Of a stretch of 64,000 nt of DNA, positions 8,686 through 17,207 are shown in pieces (positions within the stretch are counted from its first letter, which is position 1; each line of letters opens with the position of its first letter). The DNA lies in assembly GCF_036250735.1 (NCBI RefSeq), contig NZ_CP109430.1, forward strand, positions 8,246,001 through 8,310,000, read 5' to 3'. Origin of the DNA: Streptosporangium sp. NBC_01495 (lineage in GTDB: Bacteria; Actinomycetota; Actinomycetes; Streptosporangiales; Streptosporangiaceae). A model generated the notes under the pieces. That model made no database searches. It was given only the letters and a program-made list of their open reading frames with translations, and was not told where the DNA came from. The position numbers and the translations under genes were made by a program.

Positions 8686-10386
8686 TCAGATCTCCTCGTT
8701 GAGCCGGGCCGACGGGTCGAGTTGGCGCTCCTGCGTCGTCACCCTCGGGTGGTGCAGGTCGAAGGCCGGCCGCTCCGAGCGGATGGCCGGGATCGAGGTG
8801 AAGTTGTGCCGGGGCGGCGGGCAGGAGGTGGCCCACTCCAGCGAGTTGCCGAAGCCCCACGGGTCGTCCACCGTCACGCGCGGAGCGTGGCGCGCGGTGT
8901 ACCAGAGGTTGTACAGGAACGGCAGCGTGGAGGCGCCGAGCAGGAAGCCCCCGACCGAGGAGATCAGGTTGAGGTCGGTGAACCCGTCGAACGCGCTGTA
9001 GTCGGCGTAGCGGCGCGGCATGCCCCTCGCGCCCAGCAGGTGCTGGACGAAGAAGGTGGTGTGGAAGCCGATGAACAACGTCCAGAAGTGCCACTTGCCC
9101 AACTTCTCGTTCAGCATCTTGCCGGTCATCTTCGGCCACCAGAAGTAGAAGCCCGCGAACATCGCGAACACCACGGTGCCGAAGACCACATAGTGGAAGT
9201 GCGCGACCACGAAGTACGAGTCGGTCACGTGGAAGTCCAGCGGCGGGGAGGCCAGGATGACCCCGGTCAGCCCGCCGAGCAGGAAAGTGACCAGGAAGCC
9301 GACGGCGAACAGCATTGGGGTGTCGAGCGAGATGTGCCCGCGCCACATGGTGCCGATCCAGTTGAAGAACTTCACCCCGGTCGGCACCGCGATCAGGAAC
9401 GACATGAACGAGAAGAACGGCAGCAGCACCCGGCCCGTGGCGAACATGTGGTGCGCCCACACCGTCATCGACAGGCCCGCGATGGCGATGGTCGCGCCGA
9501 CCAGGCCGATGTAGCCGAAGATCGGCTTGCGGCTGAAGACGGGGATCACCTCGGTGATGATGCCGAAGAAGGGCAGCGCGATGACGTAGACCTCGGGGTG
9601 GCCGAAGAACCAGAACAGGTGCTGCCACAGGATCGGCCCGCCGGTCTGCGGGTCGAAGACGTGGGCGCCGAGCCTGCGGTCGGCGAACAGGACGAGTAGC
9701 GCGGCGGCCAGCACCGGGAAGGCCATCAGCACCAGCACGCCGGTGAGCAGCGTGTTCCAGGTGAAGATCGGCATGCGGAACATCGTCATCCCGGGGGCCC
9801 GCATGCAGATGATCGTGGTGATGAAGTTCACCGAGCCGAGGATCGTGCCGAGCCCGGACATCGTCAGGCCGACGACCCACAGGTCACCGCCGGCCTGCGG
9901 GGAGAAGGTCGAGTGGGAGAGCGGCGCGTATCCCGTCCAGCCGAAGTCGGCGGCGCCTCCCTCGGTGACGAGGCCGAAGAGCACCAGGAGCCCGCCGAAC
10001 AGGAAGAGCCAGAAACTCACCATGTTGAGCCGGGGGAACGCCACGTCGGGCGCCCCGATCTGCAGCGGCATGACCACGTTGGCGAACCCGGCGAACAGCG
10101 GGGTCGCGAACAGCAGCAGCATGAAGGTGCCGTGCAGGGTAAACATCTGGTTGTACTGCTCCTGGGTCACCACCTGCAGCCCGGGATGGGCGAGCTCCCC
10201 CCTGATGATCATGGCCATGATCCCGGCGATCAGGAAGAAACCGAACGAGGTGATCAGGTACATATAGCCGATGACCTTGTGGTCGGTGCTGGAGATCCAG
10301 CGCACGACGATCGAGCCCGGCTCCTTCGCTCGCGGTGCCAGCGGTGAGGTCAGCGGCTCCTCGCGCGACTGTTCGAAGGTCGTCAC
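8686..10386 (-). CDS. ctaD: Cytochrome c oxidase subunit I (aa3 type)
   Basis: This is a twelve-helix haem-copper oxidase subunit of about 566 residues. Diagnostic sites are HPEVY (CuB histidine with the cross-linked tyrosine) within WFFGHPEVYVIALPFFG, the VHAHHMF-type loop written here as VWAHHMFATG, and VVAHFHYV with the haem ligands. The N-terminal WISSTDHKVIGYMY is typical of actinobacterial CtaD. It reduces oxygen to water at the cytoplasmic membrane and pumps protons. The start is GTG 10386, preceded by GAGGGGG; the frame continues upstream only through repeat DNA. No other oxidase subunits are adjacent, as often seen for ctaD paralogues. Confidence 0.95.
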   Translation of the reverse strand: MTTFEQSREEPLTSPLAPRAKEPGSIVVRWISSTDHKVIGYMYLITSFGFFLIAGIMAMIIRGELAHPGLQVVTQEQYNQMFTLHGTFMLLLFATPLFAGFANVVMPLQIGAPDVAFPRLNMVSFWLFLFGGLLVLFGLVTEGGAADFGWTGYAPLSHSTFSPQAGGDLWVVGLTMSGLGTILGSVNFITTIICMRAPGMTMFRMPIFTWNTLLTGVLVLMAFPVLAAALLVLFADRRLGAHVFDPQTGGPILWQHLFWFFGHPEVYVIALPFFGIITEVIPVFSRKPIFGYIGLVGATIAIAGLSMTVWAHHMFATGRVLLPFFSFMSFLIAVPTGVKFFNWIGTMWRGHISLDTPMLFAVGFLVTFLLGGLTGVILASPPLDFHVTDSYFVVAHFHYVVFGTVVFAMFAGFYFWWPKMTGKMLNEKLGKWHFWTLFIGFHTTFFVQHLLGARGMPRRYADYSAFDGFTDLNLISSVGGFLLGASTLPFLYNLWYTARHAPRVTVDDPWGFGNSLEWATSCPPPRHNFTSIPAIRSERPAFDLHHPRVTTQERQLDPSARLNEEI

Positions 10387-10771
10387 GACCCACCCCCTCA
10401 GAACCGGTTCGCGCAGGACCGGCCCGTTCCCGGAACCGGCCCGTCCTCGAACCGGCCTATCCCGGGAACCAGCCGATCCTCGAACAGACCGGACCGTCCT
10501 CGAACGGCGCGGCATCCGGATTCCACCGCCTTCCCCCGGCCATCCCCAGGGAAAGCGGCTCCCACTCACCCGCCCGGCCATCTTGCCCGCGCGATGACCT
10601 GGCGATTAATCCCGCTTGTCTGCCTTCCGGCCTCCCTTGGCACACCGTTCGGGATCACGGGCCGTCCCCGCCGCACGGGCAACATAGGACGGCCCGTCGC
10701 GCTTGACCCGGGGGCGGACAGGGCACGCCGCTGGAAACGGAGTGCCGAGGAGTGCCGAAAGGAGCGACTTC
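10387..10771. repeat. Divergent gap between ctaD and NADH dehydrogenase, mostly repeats
   Basis: From about 10395 to 10515 the DNA is built from imperfect units of about 20-25 bases around GGAACCGGCCCGTCCTCGAA. The rest, to 10771, holds no gene. It must contain both divergent promoters, but no clear -35/-10 pair stands out. Confidence 0.5.
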
Positions 10772-12163
10772 ATGGTCCAGCGACAACGGGTCGTCGTGAT
10801 CGGAGGAGGGTTCGCGGGTTTCACCGTGGTCCGCACCCTCTCCCGGATCGCGAAGGGCGCGATCGAGATCGTCCTGATCAATCCGACCGACTACTTCCTC
10901 TACCTCCCGCTGCTGCCGGAGGTCGCGGCGGGCATCCTCGACCCCCGCAAGGTGGCGGTCCCGCTGGCGGGCGACCACCCCGGGGTACGACACCTGCTCG
11001 CCACGGCGGACACCGTCGATATCGAGGCGCGCCGCGTGAAGTGCACCGACGCCGAGGGCAACCACCGCGAGCTGGGCTACGACCGCCTGGTCATCGCGGT
11101 CGGCAGCGTCAACAAGCTGCTTCCCGTACCCGGGGTCGCCGAGTACGCCCACGGCTTCCGCAGCATCGCCGAGGCCCTCTACCTGCGCGACCACCTGATC
11201 CGCCAGGTCGAGCTCGCCGACGCGTCCGACGACCCCGAGGAGCGCAGGGCCAGGTGCACGTTCGTGGTCGTGGGCGCCGGATACACCGGGACCGAGGTGG
11301 CGGCGCAGGGCCAGCTGCTCACGCTCGCCATCCGCGCGCGCCGGCCGGGGCTGCGCGACCAGCCGGTGCGCTGGATCCTCGCCGACATCGCCCCGCGCAT
11401 CCTCCCCGAGCTGGACGAACGCCTCTCCCGGATCGCGCACCGGACGCTGTCCGAGCGGGGCATGGAGATCCGCACCGGCACGAGCGTGGCCGAGGCGACG
11501 GCGGAGGGGGTCAAGCTCTCCGACGGGGAGTTCGTGGCCACCAAATCCCTGATCTGGTGCGTCGGCGTGCGCCCCGACCCGATGGTGGAGTCCCTGGGCC
11601 TGCCGACCGTGAAGGGACGCCTGCTCGTCGACGAGTACCTGAGGGTGCCCGGCCACCCGGAGATCTTCTCCTGCGGCGACGCGGCCGCGGTTCCCGACCT
11701 CACCCGGCCGGGCGAGTACACGGCGATGACCGCCCAGCACGCCGGCCGCCAGGGCAGGCGGGCCGCACGCAACATCGCCGCCTCCTACGGTCACGGGGAG
11801 CTCCGGCCGTACAAGCACCACGACCTGGGGTTCGTCGTCGACCTGGGCGGGACCGGCGCCGCCGCGGACCCGCTGGGCGTGCCGCTGTCGGGCATGGTGG
11901 CCAAGGCGATCACCCGGGGCTACCACCTGTTCGCCATCCCACGCAACCGGGTGCGCATCGCGGGAAGCTGGTTGCTGGACCTCCTGGTGCCCCGCCAGAC
12001 CGTCCAGCTGGACGTGGTCCGCGGCCCGGCGGTCCCGCTCAGTTCCGCCACCCCCGAGCACCCCCACGGCTCGGGCGGGGAGGACCCGCCGAAAACGAAC
12101 ACCTCGCGGAAAACGGGTGCTTCGCGAAAGACGGGCGCCTCGTCGCAGCCGGGCGATTCGTAA
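10772..12163 (+). CDS. Type II NADH dehydrogenase-like FAD oxidoreductase
   Basis: The 463-residue protein has two dinucleotide-binding motifs: GGGFAG at residues 11-16 for FAD and VVVGAGYTGTEVA near 165 for NAD(P)H. A C-terminal FAD loop (PEIFSCGDAAAVPDL followed by TAMTAQHAGRQG) completes the NDH-2 fold. It should oxidise NADH and reduce menaquinone at the membrane surface without pumping protons. The ATG at 10772 follows AAAGGAGCG. The last 40 residues (repeated SRKTGAS) are low complexity. It lies next to ctaD and a quinone-modifying flavoprotein, which supports a respiratory role. Other pyridine nucleotide-disulfide oxidoreductases of this fold cannot be fully excluded. Confidence 0.88.
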   Translation: MVQRQRVVVIGGGFAGFTVVRTLSRIAKGAIEIVLINPTDYFLYLPLLPEVAAGILDPRKVAVPLAGDHPGVRHLLATADTVDIEARRVKCTDAEGNHRELGYDRLVIAVGSVNKLLPVPGVAEYAHGFRSIAEALYLRDHLIRQVELADASDDPEERRARCTFVVVGAGYTGTEVAAQGQLLTLAIRARRPGLRDQPVRWILADIAPRILPELDERLSRIAHRTLSERGMEIRTGTSVAEATAEGVKLSDGEFVATKSLIWCVGVRPDPMVESLGLPTVKGRLLVDEYLRVPGHPEIFSCGDAAAVPDLTRPGEYTAMTAQHAGRQGRRAARNIAASYGHGELRPYKHHDLGFVVDLGGTGAAADPLGVPLSGMVAKAITRGYHLFAIPRNRVRIAGSWLLDLLVPRQTVQLDVVRGPAVPLSSATPEHPHGSGGEDPPKTNTSRKTGASRKTGASSQPGDS

Positions 12164-12307
12164 AGGACGGCGAGATTTTCGGCTCTCCCGGCGATGCTCG
12201 CGGGGAGCCGGGCAAGGGGCGGAGTGTGGCGAGGATCGGTACGCGCCACCCGTGAAGATCCACCGCGGCAGCGGTTCCCCCCGGGCGTACGGGGAAGGCT
12301 CACCGGG

Positions 12308-13456
12308 GTGGATGACGTGTGGGATCTGGTGGTCGTCGGCGGCGGGCCCGCGGGAGCGGCCGCGGCCCTGCGCGCGAGACAGCTCAGGCCCGAGGCACGG
12401 GTCCTCCTGCTCGACAGGGCCGACTTCCCCCGCGACAAGGCCTGCGGCGACGGCATCGCCGCCCACGGGCGCGACGAGCTCACCCTGCTGGGCGTTCCCG
12501 ACCTCATCGCCGACTACCGGCCGACGCGGCGCCTGGCGGTGGTCTCCCCCGGTGGCGCGCGCGTCTCCGCCACCTCCGCCAGGCCCAACCACGTCGTCCC
12601 CCGCAAGGTCTTCGACGCCCGCCTCGTCGACGCCGCCCGCGCCCGCGGCGTCGAGGTCCGCCGCCACCAGGTCCGCGCGCTCACCGTCCTCGACGACCAC
12701 GTGGTTCTCGACGGCACCGTCACCGCCCGCGCCGTGGTCGCCGCGGACGGGGCCAACTCGACCGTACGGCGCCTCATCGGCATCTCCCCCTCCCCCGAGA
12801 GGCACACCGCGATCGCCGTGCGCGGCTACGCCGACGTGCCCGCCGACGACGACGTCCAGTCCATCTTCATGCAGCGGGACGGATGGCCCGCGTACGCGTG
12901 GTCGTTCCCGATCGGCGACGGCACCGCCAACGTCGGCTACGGCATGCTCCTGCCCCGGCTGCACGCCACCGGCCTGCCGGGGAGGGAGGTGCTGCACGGA
13001 CGGCTCGCCGAGCTGCTGCCCCACGTGAGGGCCCACGACCTGCGCGCCCACCACCTGCCCCTGTCCCCAGGCCGCCCGACGCCGGGTTCCGGGCGGGTGA
13101 TGCTCGCCGGTGACGCCGCCGGTCTCATCAACCCGCTCACGGGCGAGGGCATCTTCTACGCGCTGGTCTCCGGCCGGCTCGCCGGGGAGGCCGCCGTCCA
13201 GGCGGCGGGCGACCCGCTGCCCGCCTACCGGCGCGGGCTGGGAAAGGCCCTCGGGCGGCACCTGCGCACCACCGACGTGCTCGCCCTCGCCTCCCAGTCA
13301 CCCGGTTTCATCGACGCCGCGATCGACACCGCCGCCCGCCGCAAGGAGGTGTTCGACCTGCTGGTCGACGTGGGACTCGGCGCGGGTACGGTGCCGCTGC
13401 CGCTGGCGCTGGCCGTGGTCCGCCGTTGGCTCCTGAACGGCGTACGGCGGCATTGA
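12308..13456 (+). CDS. Geranylgeranyl reductase family flavoprotein (menaquinone side-chain reductase candidate)
   Basis: About 382 residues. The N-terminal FAD site is VVVGGGPAG at residues 8-16, followed by DRADFPRDKACGDGIAAHG, the conserved CGDG motif of the geranylgeranyl reductase family. GDAAGLINPLTGEGI near residue 262 is the second FAD contact typical of the group. Members reduce isoprenoid double bonds of chlorophyll, archaeal lipids or, in actinobacteria, menaquinone (MenJ). Its position beside NDH-2 and ctaD favours a menaquinone role; that is inference. The start is GTG 12308 with GGAAGG 8 bases upstream. It is likely co-transcribed with the NADH dehydrogenase 144 bases before it. 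Confidence 0.85.
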   Translation: MDDVWDLVVVGGGPAGAAAALRARQLRPEARVLLLDRADFPRDKACGDGIAAHGRDELTLLGVPDLIADYRPTRRLAVVSPGGARVSATSARPNHVVPRKVFDARLVDAARARGVEVRRHQVRALTVLDDHVVLDGTVTARAVVAADGANSTVRRLIGISPSPERHTAIAVRGYADVPADDDVQSIFMQRDGWPAYAWSFPIGDGTANVGYGMLLPRLHATGLPGREVLHGRLAELLPHVRAHDLRAHHLPLSPGRPTPGSGRVMLAGDAAGLINPLTGEGIFYALVSGRLAGEAAVQAAGDPLPAYRRGLGKALGRHLRTTDVLALASQSPGFIDAAIDTAARRKEVFDLLVDVGLGAGTVPLPLALAVVRRWLLNGVRRH

Positions 13457-13598
13457 CCACGGGCACCGGCGGGCGAACCGGCCACGACGCCCGCTGACGC
13501 CGGGCACCACACCCGACCGGCACCGAACAGGGCATCCCGCGAGCGTCGAGCACCACGCCCAACAGGCGCCGAGCTCCGCGTCCGGCGGCGCCGCGAGG
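13457..13598. repeat. Short degenerate repeats downstream of the reductase gene
   Basis: Loose units around GGGCACCGGCGGGCGAACCGGCCACGACGCC recur two to three times between the reductase stop and the SIS gene on the other strand. No gene is visible. Confidence 0.4.
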
Positions 13599-13669
13599 CT
13601 AGTCCCCGCCGGAGACGGCGCGGGCCGGGACACCCGCCGTCGCGAGGTCCGCGACGATCTCGCCCATGG

Positions 13670-14539
13670 CTACTTGAGGATCACCGAGCGGGTCAGGTTG
13701 CGCGGGCTGTCCGGGTCGAGGCCGCGCGACCGGGCCAGCTCCACCGCGAGCCGCTGGGCCCGGATCAGGTCGGCCAGCGAGTCGAGCGCGGTGGCCGTGG
13801 TCAGGGCTCCGGTGCGGGCGACGTCGTCGAGCAGTTCCTCCTGGCCGCCGAAGAACCACACCAGGCTGTTCTCGTCGGCGATGCTGATCGGCCCGTGCCG
13901 GTACTCCATCGCGGGGTACGCCTCCGACCAGGCCAGAGCGGCCTCTCTGAGCTTCAGGGCCGCTTCCTGGGCCAGGCCGTTGGTCCAGCCACTGCCGAGG
14001 AAGGTGAACTGCCGCCGGGAGATCGCCCCCTCGGGGAGCGGTGTGGTGAGCGCGGTCTCGGCCTGGGCCGCCAGGTCGGCGGGGGCCTCCCCGAGGTGCG
14101 CGCGGAGCAGGGCGAGCCCGCTGGTGGCGAACCGGGTCTGCACCACGGAGCGCTCGTCGGCGAACTCCAGCGCGATCACCGTCTTGGCCAGGCCGGTCAC
14201 CGGGGTCGCGGGGTCGGCGGTGATGGCGACCGTCGGGACGTCACCGGCCGCGTCGAGGGCGTGCAGCACCTCCGTCGTGGTCCCGGACCTGGTGATCGCC
14301 ACCAGCCGGTCGTAGCGGCGCGCGGGCAGCTCGGAGGCGGGGAACGCGTCGGTCTCCCCCTGCCCCGACCGCTCGCGCAGGACCGCGTAGGCCTGTGCCA
14401 TGTAGAGCGAGGTGCCGCAGCCGATCACAGCGACGCGCTCACCCGCCTCCGGCAGGCCCGCCGGGTTCGCCGCGCCGAGATCCAGCGCCTGCCGCCAGCA
14501 CGCGGGCTGGCTGGCGATCTCCCGCAGGACGTACGTCAC
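13670..14539 (-). CDS. SIS-domain sugar isomerase/deaminase (AgaS-like)
   Basis: The 289-residue protein has two SIS domains, with the phosphosugar loops GCGTSLYMAQ near residue 44 and ITRSGTTTEV near 88, and a C-terminal half containing FLGSGWTNGLAQEAALKLRE and AMEYRHGP, which match AgaS/GlmS-type isomerases. It probably isomerises or deaminates an amino-sugar phosphate in the cytoplasm. GTG 14545 is within 2 bases of GGAGAG, so the next GTG at 14539 (8 bases away) is preferred and gives the family-typical start TYVLREIASQP. It diverges from a broken DeoR gene that was presumably its regulator. Confidence 0.85.
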   Translation of the reverse strand: MTYVLREIASQPACWRQALDLGAANPAGLPEAGERVAVIGCGTSLYMAQAYAVLRERSGQGETDAFPASELPARRYDRLVAITRSGTTTEVLHALDAAGDVPTVAITADPATPVTGLAKTVIALEFADERSVVQTRFATSGLALLRAHLGEAPADLAAQAETALTTPLPEGAISRRQFTFLGSGWTNGLAQEAALKLREAALAWSEAYPAMEYRHGPISIADENSLVWFFGGQEELLDDVARTGALTTATALDSLADLIRAQRLAVELARSRGLDPDSPRNLTRSVILK

Positions 14540-14545
14540 GCGCAC

Positions 14546-14640
14546 CTCTCCATGAATGCTTATTTATGCTCGCAATATGCTATATTTGAGCATTTTTGAG
14601 CAAGAGTAACTGTTCAATGCTCGATACGCTTCGAGGAGCG
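14546..14640. promoter_or_regulatory. AT-rich promoter/operator region of the SIS gene
   Basis: This stretch is strikingly AT-rich against its surroundings. It contains TTGAGCA twice in direct repeat (within ATTTGAGCATTTTTGAGCAAG, about 14584-14602) and the inverse TGCTC twice (near 14567 and 14619). Such repeated half-sites are typical of DeoR/AgaR operators and fit the divergent arrangement with the deoR remnant. Confidence 0.55.
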
Positions 14641-14665
14641 GACCAGACGGACACAGCGGATATAG

Positions 14666-15211
14666 CAGGCATGGTGGGAGCGGACGGGAACGGCCGCGGC
14701 GGCGCTGGTGTCGGTGGGAGCGGTCGTCGGGCTGAACGGCGGCACCACGACCACCGAGGTCGCCCGCTCCCTGGCGACGAGCGCCGACCTGCACCGGCAG
14801 GGCGGCGAGCCGAGCCTCACCCTGGTCGCCAACGAGCTCGTCGTACGCAGGCACGTCAAGCTGGTGGTCATCGGGGGCGTCGCCATGCCCGCGTCGTACG
14901 AGCTGATCGGGCCGCTCGCGGACGGCGTGCTGCGGGAGATCTCGCTCAACATCGCGATCATCGGCGTGGACGCGCTCGACCCCGAGCGTGGCGCCTTCGC
15001 CCACCACGAGGGCGAGGCCGGGATCAACCGGCTCATGGCCTCCCGCGACGGCCGGGTGGTCGTCGTGGCCGACTCTTCCAAGCTCGGCATGCGGGCGTTC
15101 GCCAGGATCTGCCCCTGCGACGACATCGACGTCCTCGTCACCGACGGCGACGCCCCCGCCGTGACGGTCAGGCGCTTCACGGACGCCGGAATCGAGGTCA
15201 TCCAGGCCTGA
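14666..15211 (+). pseudogene. DeoR-family regulator remnant lacking the DNA-binding domain
   Basis: The frame carries the complete sugar-phosphate-binding half of a DeoR regulator: VVGLNGGTTTTEVARSLA, then LVANELVVRR, GGVAMPASYELIGPLA, GVDALDPERGAFAHHEGEAG and VVVADSSKLGMRAFARI. The roughly 75 N-terminal residues with the helix-turn-helix and RRD signature are absent: the in-frame stop at 14663 is only 45 bases before the GTG at 14708, and no frame back to the SIS promoter encodes a helix-turn-helix. A deletion between promoter and effector domain is the simplest reading. A 167-residue product from GTG 14708 could still be made but could not bind DNA by itself. Confidence 0.75.
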
Positions 15212-15331
15212 GAATCCCGGAGCGGTCAGCCCTTGCCAAGGTCACCAGCCCCGAAGGAACCTGGGCGGTCAGCCCTTAAAGGCCGATCACCACCCGAAAC
15301 AGCCGCGAAGCCACTGCCACCACCGCCGCTC

Positions 15332-15506
15332 TCAGCGAGTGGCGGTGATCAGTCCGGCGAGCGCCGGTACGTCGACCGGCTTCGTCGTGTCGACGTGGTG
15401 GACGGTTCCCAGGCCGAGCGGCTCGGCGCCCGCTCCCAGATCCGCATCTGGTCGTCGTACCGATCCGCGGCATCCGCCTGTCCGATCTGCCACGCGTCGA
15501 CGATCA
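15332..15506 (-). pseudogene. Frameshifted gene fragment of unknown family
   Basis: From a GTG overlapping the stop of the GNAT fragment, one frame reads VIVDAWQIGQADAADRYDDQ and MRIWER. It then loses sense, and a different frame continues GLGTVHHVDTTKPVDVPALA to a TGA at 15332. The two halves look like one short coding tract interrupted by a frameshift. I do not recognise the family with confidence. Confidence 0.4.
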
Positions 15507-15735
15507 CGTCACAGCCCGGCGATAGATCTGCCGTGAACCGCCTTCCGGACCCGGATCGGCGGCCTCGGCAGAGGCGAACCCGAGACACTCGTAGAAGACG
15601 CGTGCGCCGCTGGCAATGGCGCCCGGGTGGTCGGCCCCGAAGGCGACCACCTCAGGCATTTGAAGGAGATCAGCAGATCCAGCATCTCCAGAGCGTCATC
15701 GACCGAGAAGATCTTAAGGTGGTGCGGGACAGGCT
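15504..15735 (-). pseudogene. GNAT acetyltransferase C-terminal fragment
   Basis: One minus-strand frame reads LLQMPEVVAFGADHPGA, then SGARVFYECLGFASAEAADP, and ends GGSRQIYRRAVT before TGA. The ARxFYExLGF element with a basic, aromatic C-terminus is the end of a GNAT N-acetyltransferase. The acetyl-CoA-binding core is missing and the upstream part (HLKIFSVDDALEMLDLLIS) is in another frame. It marks a decayed zone left of the CHAT cluster. Confidence 0.5.
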
Positions 15736-17204
15736 CAGCCCGGTGTGAGGATGAGCCTGGCAGGGCCGCCCGCGACGGCGTCCGACAGCCGGTCGGTGTC
15801 CGCGGTCGGCACGGCGACGATGAGAGTCTGCGCGGCCTGGACGTCCAGCACGAGGACATTCGTGAAGGAGCCGGAGGCCGCCCGCACGTTTACGCTCTGC
15901 CCCCGCCGGACCCGGTCGGCCCCCGCGCTGACGGGTACGGCCATCACCATGCGTCCGCGCAGCCCGGTCCCGAGGCGGGGTCCGAGATCACCAGGTCGTA
16001 GGACGTCGCCCCGCGAGACGGGCCGCAGGGTGTAGCGGCCGAGAAGGCCGGCCACGTCGTCTTGGCCGCGTGCCCGCCGTAGATCGTTCTCGGTCAGTGT
16101 GTGGAACGCGGCGAGATCAGCCCCTGCGCGCACTCCGGCGTACGGAAACTCCGGCCCTACCGGCAGGTGCTCGGCGGCCAGCCCGGACAGGACGCCCGCC
16201 AGCACGACGGCGGCCCCCAGCACGGCGCGAACGCGCCGCAGCCCGGTCACGGGAGGAACAACGGGGTCGGGCGCGGGCAGCCGGGGCGCGGCTCGGTGTT
16301 CCGCCGGTGCGGGCCGCTCCTCCTCCGCCGGGTAACGCAGTGCCCGCGCCTGGTCGAAGTCGGCCGCTCCCCGGTACCAGACCTTGCCTAGCTGCTGCCA
16401 TTGAGCACGTTCCTGCGCGGGGCCGGTGGGCAGCCGTAGCCGCATCGCTTCGAGTAACAGGAAGCGGTGCACGTCGAAGGCCGCCCGGACGAGGTGGCCG
16501 TAAGGCCGGGCGGCTCGTACGGCGGCCCGATAGCCGATGAGAGCGACCAGCGCGCCGCCCCAGACGCAGCCGACCGCGCCCACGCCGGACAGAAAAAGGG
16601 TCCCGAGCGCTCCGCCTACGACGGCGAAGACCCCGCCGAGGAAGCTCACGGTCACCGCGGTCTCCAGTGCGCTCGCGGCCTGCGCGAAAGAGGTACGGAA
16701 GGGGTCGGGCAGGACGGCGTACAGGCGGGGCCAGGCGCTGACGGCGTCCAGCCCATACCGGTCGCCGTGCTCCTCCGCCGCGCGCAAGATGTTGCCGAGC
16801 CGGGTCGGGAGGGTGCGCCCAGCGGCTCGCGGGTAGCCCAGGAACAGTTCCGGGTCCTGCGGACGGCGTTCGCGTTGAGCGGCCAGGTGCCGGACGAGCA
16901 GCCCATTCCTCATCGGCCGGATGATCCGCAGGTCCGGCCAGTGGCCTTCGTAGCACCGCAGGATCGCGGGGCGTGCGGCGCTGAGGAGCTGACCGGCGAG
17001 GGCGGTGATCATCACTACGGCGAGGCCGGTCAGGACACGGGTCTCGGCGGCGAGGGCGTTCCACCACGACAGGGTCGTGTCCCAGCCGGCTCCGGTCGCC
17101 GCTATGGCGGCCAGCGCGGCGAGGAACGCCGTCAGCGGTAGCCAGACGGAGGTGAGCTGCCGCCTGTCCAGGAGCGCGACGGCGCCGTCGAGCAGCCCTG
17201 CCAC
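15735..17204 (-). CDS. Membrane protein with C-terminal SAF-like domain (CHAT cluster gene 4)
   Basis: A 489-residue protein. Predicted membrane segments lie at about 20-38 and 55-75, a pair at about 185-235, and one at about 335-355. The stretch between the early and central pairs is cytoplasmic in style. The last ~110 residues (YTLRPVSRGDVLRPGDLGPR, then VMAVPVSAGADRVRRGQSVNV) resemble SAF domains, the small beta-fold of CpaB/RcpC-like pilus proteins and antifreeze-like enzymes. No enzyme motif was seen. It is last in a minus-strand series, 3 bases after the stop of the CBS-like gene, so translation is probably coupled. Its place in the cluster suggests an envelope anchor or sensor; that is inference. 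Confidence 0.8.
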   Translation of the reverse strand: MAGLLDGAVALLDRRQLTSVWLPLTAFLAALAAIAATGAGWDTTLSWWNALAAETRVLTGLAVVMITALAGQLLSAARPAILRCYEGHWPDLRIIRPMRNGLLVRHLAAQRERRPQDPELFLGYPRAAGRTLPTRLGNILRAAEEHGDRYGLDAVSAWPRLYAVLPDPFRTSFAQAASALETAVTVSFLGGVFAVVGGALGTLFLSGVGAVGCVWGGALVALIGYRAAVRAARPYGHLVRAAFDVHRFLLLEAMRLRLPTGPAQERAQWQQLGKVWYRGAADFDQARALRYPAEEERPAPAEHRAAPRLPAPDPVVPPVTGLRRVRAVLGAAVVLAGVLSGLAAEHLPVGPEFPYAGVRAGADLAAFHTLTENDLRRARGQDDVAGLLGRYTLRPVSRGDVLRPGDLGPRLGTGLRGRMVMAVPVSAGADRVRRGQSVNVRAASGSFTNVLVLDVQAAQTLIVAVPTADTDRLSDAVAGGPARLILTPG

Positions 17205-17207
17205 GGG

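Noticed and set aside
13599..13667. 22-codon minus-strand ORF starting two bases after the SIS gene stop (MGEIVADLATAGVPARAVSG)
   Set aside because: Codon use is plausible and it could be a relic of a downstream operon gene, but it is too short and has no recognisable family or downstream continuation.
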